Assembly (NCBI RefSeq): GCF_044904675.1
Contig: NZ_JADIKJ010000001.1
Span: forward strand, 248,001 to 312,000
Reading direction: 5' to 3'
Length of the DNA stretch: 64,000 bases
Origin: Dyella_B jejuensis
GTDB lineage: Bacteria > Pseudomonadota > Gammaproteobacteria > Xanthomonadales > Rhodanobacteraceae
Part shown: positions 62,740 through 64,000 of the stretch, piece after piece
Numbering within the stretch: position 1 is the first letter of the stretch
How the letters are laid out: every line of letters starts with the position of its first letter
Program-made: the position numbers and the translations under genes
The notes under the pieces: model-generated
What the model was told of the DNA's origin: nothing
Databases searched by the model: none
The model's input: the letters and a program-made list of their open reading frames with translations, nothing else

Positions 62740-63681
62740 CTAGCCAGGATGCCGGGCGCTGCAACCCGGGCGACCGTCCGGACAATCGCCAGGATCGATC
62801 TGCACCGTGACGTGGCGGATGCCGAAACGATCCAGCAAGGTGCGATTCACGGCGGCCAGCGCGCGCGCGCTGTCGTTCGGGTCGTGCAGTTCCAGATGCA
62901 GGGTCGCCATGCGCGAGCCCGATGCCAGCTGCCATACATGCAGGTGATGCACATCGCGAATCGATGCATCCACATCGCGCAATATCCGCTCCACTTCGTC
63001 CGGATCCATGCCTTCGGGCACGCCTTCCAGCAGGATATGCGTGGACCTGCGCAACAGCTGCCAGGCGCTGCGCAATATCAGCAGCGAGACCAACAGCGAT
63101 AACGCCGGGTCCGCCCAGTTCCAGCCCATCCAGCGTACCGCCAGCGCGGCGAGTATGGCGCCCACGGAACCCAGCAGGTCACCCAGCACATGCAGGCTGG
63201 CCGCGCCGATGTTGACGTCGTCATGCGCGTGGCCGTGCAGGCTGCGCAGCACGATCAGGTTGACCAGCAACCCCGCCACCGCCACGCCAAGCATTACCCC
63301 GGAAAGAATCTCCACCGGCTTGAAAAAACGCTCGATAGCTTCGTAGGCAATGAACCCCACCAGCACGAACTGGGTCAACGCATTGACGAAACCGGCCAGC
63401 ACTTCCATGCGTCCGTAGCCGTAGGTGCGCCGGGCGTCGGCAGGCCGCCGCGCCATCCGCGCGGCAAACAGCGCCAACATCAATGCGGCCGCGTCCACCA
63501 GCATATGACCGGCGTCGGCCAGCAGCGCCAGCGAGCCGGACCACCAGCCGCCCCCGACTTCGACCAGCATCATGCAAGCGGTAAGCGCAAAGGCGACCCA
63601 CAGCTTGCGCTCGCGGCCGGCCGCTTCCGTCGCATGGGAATGATCGTGATGATCGCAGGCGTGGGTATGCACGTGGTTCAT
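62740..63681 (-). CDS. Cation diffusion facilitator metal exporter (CzcD/ZitB-like)
   Basis: The 313-aa protein exports Zn2+, Co2+ or Cd2+ from cytosol to periplasm with protons. A His-rich N-terminus (HVHTHACDHHDHSHA) precedes six membrane helices. The intramembrane metal site is HMLVDAAAL plus LHVLGDLLG (H-x3-D motifs on helices 2 and 5). RTYGYGRMEVLAGFVNAL is family-typical, and the C-terminal domain carries HHLHVWQLASG and LELHDPND metal motifs. A MerC-like protein gene lies upstream on the same strand and could share the operon. Confidence 0.93.
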   Translation of the reverse strand: MNHVHTHACDHHDHSHATEAAGRERKLWVAFALTACMMLVEVGGGWWSGSLALLADAGHMLVDAAALMLALFAARMARRPADARRTYGYGRMEVLAGFVNALTQFVLVGFIAYEAIERFFKPVEILSGVMLGVAVAGLLVNLIVLRSLHGHAHDDVNIGAASLHVLGDLLGSVGAILAALAVRWMGWNWADPALSLLVSLLILRSAWQLLRRSTHILLEGVPEGMDPDEVERILRDVDASIRDVHHLHVWQLASGSRMATLHLELHDPNDSARALAAVNRTLLDRFGIRHVTVQIDPGDCPDGRPGCSARHPG

Positions 63682-63737
63682 CTGGCAATGCTAGAAACCG
63701 CTGCCGCCGTTACACAATCACCGCCTAGGGATGCGAT

Positions 63738-64000
63738 TCATCCATGGGCGCAATGCGCGCCATGCACGTGGCCGTATTGGCGATCGAAGCGGAGATTGAC
63801 GAAGTGGGCGCTGGCGACCAGGAAACCACCGCAAGTCACCAGCACGCTGTGCACGATGATCGAATAGCCTTCCGCGAAAGTAACGCCCATCACCAGTAGC
63901 GCAAGCCCGGGCAGCGCCAGCCGCAACGGCAACGAGCGATGATGGCGGCGATAGCCATTGACCAGGGCAAATAGCGCCAGCGCGCTCGCGAACAGCACGA
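63738..64000 (-). CDS. MerC domain-containing membrane protein (N-terminus beyond window)
   Basis: Only the last 87 residues or so are in view; the frame is open to the right edge. Two or three hydrophobic segments (LFASALALFALVNGY, LALPGLALLVMGVTF, SVLVTCGGFLVASAHFVNL) match the end of MerC-like proteins, ending with a His-rich tail (QYGHVHGAHCAHG). MerC proteins transport mercury or are linked to other metals. The His-rich tail and the adjacent zinc-type exporter suggest metal homeostasis. Confidence 0.75.
   Translation of the reverse strand, partial: VLFASALALFALVNGYRRHHRSLPLRLALPGLALLVMGVTFAEGYSIIVHSVLVTCGGFLVASAHFVNLRFDRQYGHVHGAHCAHG

Overview
The window is high-GC, gene-dense proteobacterial chromosome. 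Gene content points to a gammaproteobacterium of the Xanthomonadales/Rhodanobacteraceae type (Dyella, Luteibacter, Frateuria or Rhodanobacter relatives). The clues are a DUF3247 Sm-like protein, the folC-SPOR-cvpA-purF cluster, a HutF-type histidine pathway, a bTHX ribosomal protein with an extended tail, and many Xanthomonadales-type regulators. This placement is inferred from families, not from a database search.

Layout. (1) Positions 1-5937 are the right end of an integrated island. A giant DUF4011/UPF1-like helicase with a C-terminal MTES_1575-type nuclease (1,698 codons visible, cut by the left edge) is followed by a frameshifted stub of a DNA methyltransferase gene. The island stops at a displaced 3' half of a tRNA-Pro(CGG) gene that still has its terminator. 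Two nearly identical dyad-symmetric sites lie exactly 100 bp apart at this junction. (2) 6006-11121: a MocR regulator, an outer-membrane barrel, a secreted methyltransferase-like protein and a secreted GH5 glycosidase. (3) 11413-16164: a 1,583-aa Ig-repeat protein with six DNA-level repeats of 585-594 bp, preceded by 1 kb of intergenic DNA holding a probable remnant of a related gene end. (4) 17170-22586: DUF455 protein, then purF, cvpA, a SPOR protein and folC in one direction. (5) 22767-31810: signalling genes (membrane diguanylate cyclase, GAF-GGDEF-EAL protein, double-PAS hybrid kinase) with an aldo/keto reductase and small proteins. (6) 32118-39252: FdhF-like formate dehydrogenase with its DUF1641 partner, topoisomerase IB, a serine hydrolase and a membrane protein with an HEXXH motif. 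(7) 39277-45312: Lrp regulator divergent from alanine dehydrogenase, then a PaoABC-type periplasmic aldehyde oxidoreductase. (8) 45333-47846: LytS/LytTR two-component pair and a GNAT enzyme. (9) 48000-53427: KGG protein, MntH, DUF892 protein, manganese catalase and a flavin disulfide reductase, which together look like a rearranged yciGFE-katN stress locus. (10) 53536-62444: sugar dehydrogenase fused to cytochrome c, an XRE regulator, small proteins, hutF, a GNAT-nitrilase fusion, a ClC transporter and hutI. (11) 62494-64000: bTHX, a CDF metal exporter and the end of a MerC-like protein.

The most unusual parts are the island end with its helicase-nuclease, methyltransferase stub and paired dyad sites; the Ig-repeat gene with its flanking remnant; and the catalase/manganese locus. 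All starts were chosen by reading Shine-Dalgarno sequences and family N-termini by eye. No alignment or structure prediction was run.
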